Assembly (NCBI GenBank): GCA_947474705.1
Contig: CANJJS010000036.1
Span: 1 to 44,986, forward strand
DNA from: Acetobacteraceae bacterium
GTDB lineage: Bacteria; Pseudomonadota; Alphaproteobacteria; Acetobacterales; Acetobacteraceae
DNA length: 44,986 bases
Direction: 5' to 3'
Shown here: piece after piece, positions 7,119 through 14,866 of the stretch
Layout: each line of letters begins with the position of its first letter
How positions within the stretch are numbered: position 1 is the stretch's first letter
Translations under genes and position numbers: made by a program
The notes under the pieces: model-generated
Seen by the model: only the letters and a program-made list of their open reading frames with translations
Database searches by the model: none
What the model was told of the DNA's origin: nothing

Positions 7119-7950
7119 TCTCGTTCCTTTCCACGGGCAGCGCGGTCTGGCCGAGCACCCATCCTTCCCACGATGTCAGCCAAGGGTCGTCCGGCGTTGT
7201 GTCGGGCCGGTGGCCCATGAGGACATTGATCGCGCAGAGCACGCCCAGCACGCAGTCGAACCGGTCCTCGCCCGCGGGATCGGCGCCGAACCCGTCCATG
7301 ATCGTGTCGATGGCGGCGGGGTCCGGGGTGACGTTCAGGCGGATCATCGCGTCCAGCAGCGGGGCGGCGACGGCGGCGCGGTCGGTTTGGCGGCGTTTGC
7401 TGCCGCGCATTTTCAGGTTCAGGTGGCGCAGGGCTTCGGCCGGATAGGTTTCGGCGATCGCCACGGCGCCGGGGGCGAGAAGGCTTCGGAACGGGCCCTC
7501 GAAAGGCCAGAGCCGGATGCCGCCGGCGGCGAGCGCGGGCAGCAGCATGTCGCGCCAGGCGGCGATGGCGGCCTTGCCGGACTGGTTGGCGCCCAGGGTC
7601 CAGAACAAGGGCGCGCCGGGGGGGCGTTCGGCGGTGGCTCGGTCGCAGGCGCGGGACAGGTCCGATGGGCCGTCGAAGCCGAGCGCGGCGGCATGGGCCG
7701 CGCGGGTCATGCCTTTCGTGCCTCGGGCGGGGTAGAAGGGCCGTTCGTGGCGGATTTCTTCCAGTGTTTCGCAGACACGAAAGAAGTCGGGCCAGTCGCG
7801 GATCGTGTCCAGGAAGGCGGGAAACCCGCTTTCCGGGCGCATCGCGGCGTAGGCTCGGGGCACGCCCAGCGGCAGGTCGACGCCGAGGGCGACCGGGCCG
7901 CCATCGGCTTCGCCGCGCAGGGTGTCGAGGAAATCGCCGGGATCGCCCAC
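7096..7950 (-). CDS. DUF429-like protein (N-terminus uncertain)
   Basis: The 284 residues from a GTG at 7950 include GVDLPLGVPRAYAAM, WPFEGPFRSLL, ETYPAEALRHLNLK, GSKRRQTDRAAVAAPLLDAM and EDRFDCVLGVLCAINVL, a pattern like DUF429 proteins (predicted RNase H-like fold). Function is unknown. The frame stays open and protein-like for another ~34 codons upstream (HADWSIDPAKRWVCAARQTG, then WSLAAPRP) to about 8052, yet that stretch has no ATG, GTG or TTG. The true start may be a rare codon such as the ATC at 8052, or an indel may be present. It lies directly after the stop of the small gene at 8054 and overlaps the crotonase start. Confidence 0.65.
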   Translation of the reverse strand: MGDPGDFLDTLRGEADGGPVALGVDLPLGVPRAYAAMRPESGFPAFLDTIRDWPDFFRVCETLEEIRHERPFYPARGTKGMTRAAHAAALGFDGPSDLSRACDRATAERPPGAPLFWTLGANQSGKAAIAAWRDMLLPALAAGGIRLWPFEGPFRSLLAPGAVAIAETYPAEALRHLNLKMRGSKRRQTDRAAVAAPLLDAMIRLNVTPDPAAIDTIMDGFGADPAGEDRFDCVLGVLCAINVLMGHRPDTTPDDPWLTSWEGWVLGQTALPVERNENGSGTSL

Positions 7951-8053
7951 TGGCCGGGGCGCGGCGAGCGACCAGCCGCGTCCGGTCTGGCGGGCGGCGC
8001 AAACCCATCGTTTGGCCGGATCGATGCTCCAGTCGGCGTGGGCGGCGAGGATG

Positions 8054-8299
8054 TCAGGAGCCCAGGGGTTTTTGGGCGCGTTCCAGCAACCGGCGGAAGA
8101 AGCCTGGCGGCTTGGGCGGTTGGGCGGCTTCCAAGGCTTTCGCCTTGGCCTTTTCCTCCGCCAGGCGGTCGCGTTCTTTCGCGGCGAGCCATTTTTCCAG
8201 GCTCAGGCCGGCCTTGGCGGCGCGTTTGGCTTCGTAGGCGCGCTGGCCCGGCGACATTTCGTTCGGTTTCGTCAAGGTCAACTCCCGCTTCGGCGCCAT
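8054..8299 (-). CDS. Small basic conserved hypothetical protein
   Basis: An 81-residue, Lys/Arg/Ala-rich, probably helical protein (SPGQRAYEAKRAAKAGLSLEKWLAAKERDR) ending in a Pro-rich PPKPPGFFRRLLERA. It has no signal peptide or membrane segment. It heads the set leading into the DUF429-like and crotonase genes and ends within a few bases of the protein-like extension of the former. Function unknown. Confidence 0.6.
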   Translation of the reverse strand: MAPKRELTLTKPNEMSPGQRAYEAKRAAKAGLSLEKWLAAKERDRLAEEKAKAKALEAAQPPKPPGFFRRLLERAQKPLGS

Positions 8300-8415
8300 T
8301 GTGCCGCGCCGGTGGCGGCGGGATCAAGCCCGTCCGCCGCCTGGCGCGACTTCGGGCTTGCGCGGGCGCGCGGCGCGCGGTATCGATCTTCGTCCGAATC
8401 AATGTTGATTGAGAA

Positions 8416-9102
8416 ATGATAAAATCGTTCCTTCTGGCCGGCCTGACCGCGAGCCTCGCGCTCGCGACGCCGGCGGCCGCCACGATTGTCAGCAACTTCT
8501 CCGCTGGCGCCGAAGGCTGGACGGTCGCGTCCACCAATGCGTACCTGTCCAATCTGAACCCGGTCACGCAGAACACGGCGGCGACGGCGTATCACGCGGC
8601 GGGCGGGGATCCCGGCGGGTATATCTCGATCTTCGACATCGATTCGCACGACACGTTTTTTCGCGCGCCGTCGGCGTATCTTGGGAACATGTCGGCGTTT
8701 GTTGGCGGCACGTTGTCGTACAGCCGGATGGTGGACGTGACGTCGCCGCCCTATAATGGCCGCGACATCGTTATTCAGGGTGGCGGTCTGACGCTGGCGC
8801 TGGATACCACCGTCCCCTCCCCCACGAATACCTGGGGGACCGTGTCGGTGACGCTGGCGCCTTCCGCCGCGTGGCTGAATCTGACGACCTCGCTGACCGC
8901 GACGCTGGCGGATTTTCAGGCCGTGTTCGGAAATCTGACCGTGCTCGACATCACCGCCGAGTTCGCCGCGGGCTCGCTGGAGACCGGGAGTCTCGACAGC
9001 GTCGCGATGACGGAGGGACCGGCGATCCCGGAACCCGCCTCCGTGTTGGTGCTGTTGTCCGGGCTGGGTCTGACCGCGCTGGCGCGCCGCCGGCGGCGCT
9101 GA
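8416..9102 (+). CDS. PEP-CTERM sorting-domain protein with laminin B-like domain
   Basis: A 228-residue exported protein. Residues 1-23 are a Sec signal (KSFLLAGLTASLALATPAAA). The body, FSAGAEGWTVAS, GGDPGGYISI, FRAPSAYLGNMSAFVGGTLSY, follows the laminin B domain pattern. The C-terminus is a canonical PEP-CTERM tail: IPEPAS, a hydrophobic helix (VLVLLSGLGLTALA) and RRRRR. Known biology: the tail is recognised by an exosortase and such proteins accompany exopolysaccharide production. No exosortase is encoded here, but glycosyltransferases lie 1-5 kb downstream and a second PEP-CTERM protein is at 22257-22913. Confidence 0.9.
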   Translation: MIKSFLLAGLTASLALATPAAATIVSNFSAGAEGWTVASTNAYLSNLNPVTQNTAATAYHAAGGDPGGYISIFDIDSHDTFFRAPSAYLGNMSAFVGGTLSYSRMVDVTSPPYNGRDIVIQGGGLTLALDTTVPSPTNTWGTVSVTLAPSAAWLNLTTSLTATLADFQAVFGNLTVLDITAEFAAGSLETGSLDSVAMTEGPAIPEPASVLVLLSGLGLTALARRRRR

Positions 9103-9163
9103 TCTCCGGGTTTCCTCGGCGGCGCACGGGTTGTATTCCTGGCGGCGACAGGGGGAGCGTTGC

Positions 9164-10210
9164 ATGTCCGGTGGTTTGGAAGGCGTCGTCGCCGCGGAAA
9201 CAATTCTGAGCCATACGGATTCGGCTGCCGGCATGGTCTGGGTGCGCGGGCACGATCTGCCCGATCTGGTGGCCAATCATGGGTTCGAGGGCACCGTCGC
9301 GCTGTTGTGGGAGGGGTTCGCGGGCTCTGGCCTGACCCGCGCGGGCATGACCGCGGCGTTTGGCGCGGCGCGGGTGGCGGCGTTCGCGGGCCTGGCCGCG
9401 TGGCTGCCTTTGGCGCGGGGGCGCTCGCTGTTCGAGGGGGTGCGGCTCGGGCTGGCGGCGCTGCCGGATACGGCGGGGGCGGCGGAGCTGGTTGGGGCGC
9501 TGACCACGATCGTGCCGGCGTTGCTGCGGGGCGAACAAGGCGCCATCGCGCCCGATCCGGCGTTGTCGACCGCCGCGGATTTGTTACGGATGTGGCATGG
9601 GGTGGAGTCGCCGCCGGCGATGATCGCGGCGTTGGACACGTATTTCACCGTGATGGCGGAGAGCGGGCTCAGCGGCTCGGCGTTTGCCGGGCGGGTGGTG
9701 GCGTCAACCCAGGCGTCGTTGGCGGCGTCGGTGCTGGGGGCGTGGTGCGCGTTCACGGGTGCCTTGCATGGTGGGGCGCCGGGCCCGACGTTGGACATGC
9801 TGGACGATGCGCGGGCCGCCAAGGACCTGGATGCCTGGCTGGAGGAGCGGCTGCGGAGCGGGCAGCGGCTGATGGGGTTTGGACATCGGGTGTTTCGCGG
9901 CAACGATCCGCGGGCGGAGGCGATGCGGCTGGCGATGACCCGGATGGGACCGATGGCGGGGCGGCTGGCGTTCGCCTCGCATGTCGAGGCGCGGGTGGCG
10001 GCGGTTATCGAGCGGGTGAAGCCGGGCCGGACGCTGCCGCCGAATGTGGAGATCATGGCGGCGTTGCTGCTGGACGCGGTGGGGTTTCCTCGGGCGGCGT
10101 TCACGCCGGTGTTCGCGGTGGGGCGGTGCGCGGGGTGGATCGCGCATGCGTTGGAGCAGCAGAAGAATGGGCGGATGATCCGGCCGACGTCGCGGTATGT
10201 GGGGGGGTGA
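9164..10210 (+). CDS. Citrate synthase family protein
   Basis: A 348-residue protein starting at MSGGLEGVVAAETILS behind GGGGGAG; an upstream ATG at 9131 lacks a site. Family signatures are GALHGGAPGPTLDML (first catalytic His), LMGFGHRVFRGNDPRAEA (second His) and FTPVFAVGRCAGWIAHALEQ. The catalytic Asp motif, usually PNVDF, reads PNVEIMAALLL, with Glu replacing Asp. Condensation of oxaloacetate with an acyl-CoA is the family reaction; shortness and the Asp-to-Glu change suggest a paralogue rather than the TCA-cycle enzyme. It ends against a half copy of a dispersed repeat. Confidence 0.85.
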   Translation: MSGGLEGVVAAETILSHTDSAAGMVWVRGHDLPDLVANHGFEGTVALLWEGFAGSGLTRAGMTAAFGAARVAAFAGLAAWLPLARGRSLFEGVRLGLAALPDTAGAAELVGALTTIVPALLRGEQGAIAPDPALSTAADLLRMWHGVESPPAMIAALDTYFTVMAESGLSGSAFAGRVVASTQASLAASVLGAWCAFTGALHGGAPGPTLDMLDDARAAKDLDAWLEERLRSGQRLMGFGHRVFRGNDPRAEAMRLAMTRMGPMAGRLAFASHVEARVAAVIERVKPGRTLPPNVEIMAALLLDAVGFPRAAFTPVFAVGRCAGWIAHALEQQKNGRMIRPTSRYVGG

Positions 10211-10214
10211 CGTG

Positions 10215-10281
10215 GGGGGATGACGAGGAGATGTTGTGCCTGACTTCGAATTTTTATTCCATGGATGTACGGCCGCCGTAG
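10215..10281. repeat. Dispersed repeat, family 2, solo right arm
   Basis: These 67 bases match the right arm of the palindromic element at 30086-30286 with about six differences (shared cores cctgacttcgaatttt and ggatgtacggcc). No left arm is present. The fragment occupies the gap between the convergent citrate synthase-like and glycosyltransferase genes. Confidence 0.85.
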
Positions 10282-10296
10282 CTGCCAGGACGCGGG

Positions 10297-11310
10297 TCAG
10301 AGCGCCGGGGGCGGCGCGGCGGAGGGCCGCGGGTCGCGGTTGCATTCGACGAAGCGGATGGCGCCCTGGGGTTTGCCGTTCGCGGTGAGAAACGTTCGGC
10401 CGACGTATTCGCCCAGCACGCCCAGTATCATCGACTGGACGCCGCCGACCAGCAGCAGGACGACCATGGTGGAGGCCCACCCGGTTGGGGTGGAGTGCCA
10501 GAACAGCGCCTCGGCGATGGTCGCGACGGCGGCGATGGCACCCATGGCCGCCATCGCCGCGCCGGCGAAGATGGCGAGCCGCAGTGGCGCCAGGGAGAAA
10601 CTGGTGGCGAGGTTCAGCCACAGGCGCACCAGGCGGCGTAGCGTGTAGTTGGAACGGCCTTCGGCGCGGGGCAGATGCAGGACCTCGATACTGTCGATGC
10701 GGCGGGTGACCTGCATCACCAGGCCGTCGACGTAGGGGTAGGGGCCGGCGTAGCGCGTCACGGCCTCGACCACCAATGCCGACATGCAGCGGAAGGAGGA
10801 GAGGTAGAGGCCCTTGGGTTTGTCCAGCAGCACGTCGGCGGCCATGTTGGCGAAGCGGCTGCCGAGATTGCGCCATCCCGCGTGTTGTTTGACGGCGTAG
10901 CGGGTGTAGACGGTGTCCCAGCCGCCCAGCCGGGCGTGATCGAACAGGCGGACGACTTCCTCGGGCGGGTTTTGCAGATCGTCGTCCATGGTGATGGTAT
11001 AGGCGCCGCGGGCGTGGCGGAGGCCGGTCATGACCGCGTTGTGCTCGCCGAAATTGCGCGCGTGTTCGATATAGGTCAGCGGCACGGTCGCCGTCTTCAG
11101 CAAGGCGCGGCAGACATCGGCGGAGTTGTCGGGGCTGCCGTCGTTGACCAGGACGATTTCCAGACCGCCGGTCACGGTCAGGCGCGACAACGTGTCCACC
11201 AGCGTGCCGATCGTGGCGGCGCCGTTATACACGGGGACGACGATCGTCAGGCCCTCGCCTGGCCGAAAGGCCGCGTGTCCGCTGTGTTCTGGATTCATGG
11301 CGTCGTTCAT
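10297..11310 (-). CDS. GT2 family glycosyltransferase (polyprenyl-phosphate sugar transferase type)
   Basis: A 337-residue protein. The GT-A domain shows LTIVVPVYNGAATIGTLVDTL, EIVLVNDGSPDNSADVC and YTITMDDDLQNPPEEV (metal/nucleotide-sugar binding). Two C-terminal membrane segments follow (LRLAIFAGAAMAAMGAIAAV and MVVLLLVGGVQSMILGVLGE). This is the layout of dolichyl/undecaprenyl-phosphate mannosyl- or glucosyltransferases (ArnC/GtrB-like). It should charge a lipid carrier with a sugar for surface glycan synthesis; donor unknown. Its ATG overlaps the stop of the methyltransferase gene by four bases (ATGA), so the two are coupled. Confidence 0.9.
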   Translation of the reverse strand: MNDAMNPEHSGHAAFRPGEGLTIVVPVYNGAATIGTLVDTLSRLTVTGGLEIVLVNDGSPDNSADVCRALLKTATVPLTYIEHARNFGEHNAVMTGLRHARGAYTITMDDDLQNPPEEVVRLFDHARLGGWDTVYTRYAVKQHAGWRNLGSRFANMAADVLLDKPKGLYLSSFRCMSALVVEAVTRYAGPYPYVDGLVMQVTRRIDSIEVLHLPRAEGRSNYTLRRLVRLWLNLATSFSLAPLRLAIFAGAAMAAMGAIAAVATIAEALFWHSTPTGWASTMVVLLLVGGVQSMILGVLGEYVGRTFLTANGKPQGAIRFVECNRDPRPSAAPPPAL

Positions 11311-12011
11311 GGCCGCTCCGCGATCGCCAGCACCGACCCGCCCATGGGCAGCGGGAAGGGCAAGTGCCGTTCGAGTTCCGTCATGCCATGAAGGATGCGG
11401 TCCAGCCATGGCGGAAACGCGGCGACATCGGAGCGGGACGACGATCGCGACAGAAGTTTCCGTTGCAGGATCATCAGCGGCAGCAGCAGGCCGTTCCAGT
11501 ATCCGATCCGCGCGACGCGGAACCCGGCGGCTTCGAGCATGGTTCCTGTTTCCGTGGCGGTCATGCGGCGGGCGTTGTGGACTCGCAGGTCGTGCACCGA
11601 CATCAGGGCGCGGTAGGCCGGCATGTTGACGATAAGGCGGCCGCCGGGCCGCAGCACGCGGCGGATTTCGGCCAAAGCGGCGGGCGGATCGACGGCTTCG
11701 TGGCACAGCACGTCGGCGGCGATGGCGGTGCCGATGGACCCGGCGGCGAAGGGCAATTGGTTGATGCTGCCCCGGGCGACCGGATGGCCGGATTTCGCGG
11801 CGGCGATGGCGGCGGCGGTGCCGTTCCATTCCAGGCCGAACGCGGCCGCGGATCGGGGGACGAGCGACAGGAACCCGCCGGTGCCGCAGCCCAGATCCAG
11901 CAGCGGGCCGGGATCGCCGCCGGCGGCGTGGAGCAGGCGTGAGTGCAAGGCGCGGTACCACCACATCCGGGCCTCGACCCGGTCCATCAGGACGTATTCC
12001 TCGGGTTCCAT
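11307..12011 (-). CDS. Class I SAM-dependent methyltransferase
   Basis: A 234-residue protein from MEPEEYVLMDRVEARMWWYR; the open frame extends ~50 codons further but that part looks non-coding. SAM-binding motif I is LLDLGCGTGGFLSLV, motif II/post-II AFGLEWNGTA, and later motifs include AADVLCHE and IRRVLRPGGRLIVNMPA. It is typical of Methyltransf_11-type enzymes found in glycan and lipid pathways. It lies upstream of, and is coupled to, the GT2 glycosyltransferase and diverges from a GT61 glycosyltransferase, so a glycan or lipid-linked sugar substrate is plausible. Confidence 0.88.
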   Translation of the reverse strand: MEPEEYVLMDRVEARMWWYRALHSRLLHAAGGDPGPLLDLGCGTGGFLSLVPRSAAAFGLEWNGTAAAIAAAKSGHPVARGSINQLPFAAGSIGTAIAADVLCHEAVDPPAALAEIRRVLRPGGRLIVNMPAYRALMSVHDLRVHNARRMTATETGTMLEAAGFRVARIGYWNGLLLPLMILQRKLLSRSSSRSDVAAFPPWLDRILHGMTELERHLPFPLPMGGSVLAIAERP

Positions 12012-12159
12012 GGGGCGCGCGGCGTCCAGTCGGGACAGTTGGAGGGTCGCATTGTATGCGATCGGCCGGACCGGCGCGTCCAGCGGATTTGTTCCGGCTG
12101 GACGCGGGGCGCCGGGCCGCCCTACAGAGGACCGGCATTTTCCACGGCCGTCAGCACGC

Positions 12160-13431
12160 ATGCATCCGATCGTTTGCCCCGAATGTCAGGCCGTTTTCCG
12201 CCCGTCCGCCATTTTCTTTTCGGGCGCGACGCTGTCCTGGAGCCTTCCCCCACGCGCCCGCGCCGCCGTGGCGGCCTGCCGTCATGGCATGGCGGAACAC
12301 ATGGAGGGGCTCGCGGCCTGCGCCGGTGCCCGGCCGGCCGTCGCGGCCTTGTTCGCGCCGCTGCCACCTCCCCCGCCGGTGCCGGGGGAAGCATTGGATG
12401 TCGCGATCGCCGGGACCGCCCATGCGGCCCATGTCGTCGAGCCCCGCCGGGGCATGAGCGCGCCCGCCGCGGACGACAGCCGGCTGGCGTTGCCGCCGGA
12501 CGCGCGGGAGTTGTTCGGGCACGATCCGGGGTGCGCGGAGATCCTCGCGTACGATTTCGCCGGCGCCGAACTGCTCGCGGCCTGCGGCGCGCTGGCGCGC
12601 GATGGGCGGATTTTGGCGGAAACGCGGTATCTTTTGTCCGACGCGGATTATCGCGAGGAACTGTCCACCCACCGTCCGATAGCGGCGTTCCCCGCCGGGA
12701 AAACCGCCGTCCTGGGCTTCAATTTCGCTCACCACAATTACTTCCACTGGACGATGCAGTGCCTGCCGGCAATGGACGCGGCGTTGCGGCGCGACGATCT
12801 CCGCGATCCGGTTTTGGTGTTGCCGCCACTGACGGCGTGGCAGGAGGAGACGCTCGCGTTGCTGGGGCTGGACGCGGCGCCAAGGTTCGAGGCCGGTCTG
12901 GCGTGCCGGTATCCGCTGCCGGCGGTGCGGTACAGCGGGTTTTTAAATGGGAGCGCGTCGTTTTTCGTCTCGCCGGTTTGCATGGACATTCTGGACCGGA
13001 TGGCGGCGCGGGTGGACCAGCCCAGCGGAACGCCGGAGCGGCTGTTCGTCTCCCGGTCCGACAGCGCGACGCGGGTCATGACGAACGAGGCGGAGGCCGC
13101 GCGGCTGGCGGAAACATATGGCTTCACGACGATCGTGCCCGGCGCGTACCGGGTCGCCGATCAGATCCGGTTGTTCCGTGGCGCGCGCCAGGTCGTTGGC
13201 GCGCATGGCGCGGGCCTGACCAATCTGGGCTTTTGCCGGCCCGGCACACGGGTGCTGGAGCTGTTTCCGGAGGGTTATCTGAATCCGGTCATGAACCGGA
13301 TCGCGTGGGGACGCGGCCTGGATTACCGGGCCGCGTGCTTTCCGGACGACGGGGGGCCGGTGCCGCAGCTTCGGACCTGGAGGGTCGATCTGGCGCGGTT
13401 CGAACGGGATCTTCGCGCGTTGGGGAATTGA
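12160..13431 (+). CDS. GT61 (DUF563) family glycosyltransferase
   Basis: A 423-residue protein read from MHPIVCPECQAVF. The ribosome site there is weak; starts at MAEHMEG or later are possible. The GT61 core is seen in FNFAHHNYFHWTMQCLPAMD, LFVSRSDSATRVMTNE, and VVGAHGAGLTNLGFCRPGTR followed by VLELFPEGY. The family transfers xylose, arabinose or GlcNAc in glycans; bacterial members sit in exopolysaccharide loci. It diverges from the methyltransferase/GT2 pair across ~150 bases and is followed by a transporter, consistent with a small polysaccharide-related group. Confidence 0.88.
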   Translation: MHPIVCPECQAVFRPSAIFFSGATLSWSLPPRARAAVAACRHGMAEHMEGLAACAGARPAVAALFAPLPPPPPVPGEALDVAIAGTAHAAHVVEPRRGMSAPAADDSRLALPPDARELFGHDPGCAEILAYDFAGAELLAACGALARDGRILAETRYLLSDADYREELSTHRPIAAFPAGKTAVLGFNFAHHNYFHWTMQCLPAMDAALRRDDLRDPVLVLPPLTAWQEETLALLGLDAAPRFEAGLACRYPLPAVRYSGFLNGSASFFVSPVCMDILDRMAARVDQPSGTPERLFVSRSDSATRVMTNEAEAARLAETYGFTTIVPGAYRVADQIRLFRGARQVVGAHGAGLTNLGFCRPGTRVLELFPEGYLNPVMNRIAWGRGLDYRAACFPDDGGPVPQLRTWRVDLARFERDLRALGN

Positions 13432-13513
13432 GGCACGGTCCCCAAAGGGATGGAAAGCGTCGCGCGGCGAGGCGGGCTTGCCGGGACGCGCCGCGCCGGG
13501 CAAGCACCGTGAC

Positions 13514-14437
13514 ATGTCCGCATCCCAGCCCTTCCGCGCCCTGACCGACAATGCCGCCGATACCGTGCGCGGGATTTTGCTGGCCGCCGCGTCCTATATG
13601 ATTTTGACCATCGGCGACATCGCCGCGAAATGGGCCATCATCGTCTCCGGCGTCGCTTGGGCGTTGATGTGGCGCGGGGCCTTCGGGGCCGCCGCGATCG
13701 CCGGAGTCACCGCCTGGGGGCACGGCGGGCGCGGGCTGTGGCGGCTGCGGCCGGTGCGGTGGAAGCTGGTGGCGCTGCGGTCCGGGCTGTCGTCGTTCAC
13801 AACGATTTCCTGGTATCTGGCGTGGCAGCACATGCAACTCGCCGACACCTACGCCCTGGGGTTCACGGCGCCATTGATCATGACGGTGCTGGCGGTGCCG
13901 CTGTTGGGCGAGCGGTTGCGGTGGCGGCGGATTCTTTCGACGCTGGTGGGGTTCGCGGGGGTGCTGGTGATGCTACGGCCCGGAGGGATTCCGCTGACGC
14001 CTCCAGTGTTGTTGCTGATGGCGGGGCTTGTGACAATGGCGCTCACCCGGATCATGGCGCGGTTTCTGTCGCAGACCGAAACGCCGGAATGTCAGGCATT
14101 CTGGTTGATGGTCTCGCACGGGATGTCCGGTGTTTGCATCCTGCCGATCGCGCCGCTGCTGTCGTTCGGCGACGCGCTCTCGTGGACCGCGCTGCTGTTT
14201 CTGGGGGTGTCGAGCGGGCTGGCGCACTGCATGTTCTCGCGCGCCTATGGTCTCGCGCCGGTATCCGCGCTGGCGCCGTACGAATACACGATGCTGCTAT
14301 GGGGCGGTCTGGCCGGCTGGCTGGTGTTTAACGAGGTGCCGTCCTGGACGACGCTGGCGGGGGCGGCGATCGTGGCGTTCGCCGGGCTTTACAACCTGCA
14401 TCGGGAACGGGTGCGCCGGGCGCTGGAGGCGGGGTAA
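13514..14437 (+). CDS. EamA/DMT-superfamily transporter
   Basis: A 307-residue polytopic membrane protein starting MSASQPFRALTD, with about ten predicted hydrophobic helices in two EamA halves. Typical segments are YALGFTAPLIMTVLAVPLLGE at the end of the first half and APVSALAPYEYTMLLWGGLA in the second. It belongs to the drug/metabolite exporter group, probably in the inner membrane; substrate unknown. It is co-directional with the GT61 gene, 82 bases downstream, and converges on the lipoprotein gene across a small GC hairpin. Confidence 0.88.
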   Translation: MSASQPFRALTDNAADTVRGILLAAASYMILTIGDIAAKWAIIVSGVAWALMWRGAFGAAAIAGVTAWGHGGRGLWRLRPVRWKLVALRSGLSSFTTISWYLAWQHMQLADTYALGFTAPLIMTVLAVPLLGERLRWRRILSTLVGFAGVLVMLRPGGIPLTPPVLLLMAGLVTMALTRIMARFLSQTETPECQAFWLMVSHGMSGVCILPIAPLLSFGDALSWTALLFLGVSSGLAHCMFSRAYGLAPVSALAPYEYTMLLWGGLAGWLVFNEVPSWTTLAGAAIVAFAGLYNLHRERVRRALEAG

Positions 14438-14447
14438 GCGCGGTAGG

Positions 14448-14469
14448 GACCCGGGGGGGCGGCCGGGTC
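14448..14469. terminator. GC hairpin between convergent genes
   Basis: The stem gacccgg (14448-14454) pairs with ccgggtc (14463-14469) around an 8-nt loop. It lies 10 bases after the EamA gene and touches the stop of the convergent lipoprotein gene. There is no T-run. Confidence 0.35.
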
Positions 14470-14866
14470 AGCTCCCGACCCGCTTCAACGTGAAGTGCAG
14501 CCCGCATTGGGCGTCGCGGACGTCGCCGCTGACCGTGGTGCCGTCGTGCGTGCCGGTCAGTTGCACGCCGGGGAGCGCGCCCTGGACGGTTCCGTTGCCG
14601 AGCACCCGCGCCTGAATATACTGGTTTTCCCAGCGGTAGAACATCACGCCGTTGCGGATGGACGTGCTGATCAGACCGGGCCGCGGGCAGGTGCGGCGCA
14701 GGACCTGAAACCGGGTGGAGGTCCCCCGGTAATCGCCGTCCCCGGACCCGATCAAGCCGGGCACTTTCCCGCATCCGGACAGAAGCAAACATCCCAACAT
14801 CGCGCCGCTGACGGCGATACGCATTCCGGTCACGAACCACCCACCTTGTTGCAAACGCGCCCTCAT
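14468..14866 (-). CDS. Small lipoprotein
   Basis: A 132-residue protein starting MRARLQQGGWF, whose ATG overlaps the TGA of the molybdoenzyme gene (ATGA). An alternative start at MRIAVSGAML (14824) gives a more usual signal peptide. The lipobox LLLSGC precedes the acylated Cys, so it is a membrane-anchored lipoprotein. The mature part (~100 residues) has two Cys (RRTCPRP, DAQCGLHF) and a beta-rich NGVMFYRWENQYIQARVLG region. No family recognised. Coupling to the oxidoreductase suggests joint expression. Confidence 0.7.
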   Translation of the reverse strand: MRARLQQGGWFVTGMRIAVSGAMLGCLLLSGCGKVPGLIGSGDGDYRGTSTRFQVLRRTCPRPGLISTSIRNGVMFYRWENQYIQARVLGNGTVQGALPGVQLTGTHDGTTVSGDVRDAQCGLHFTLKRVGS

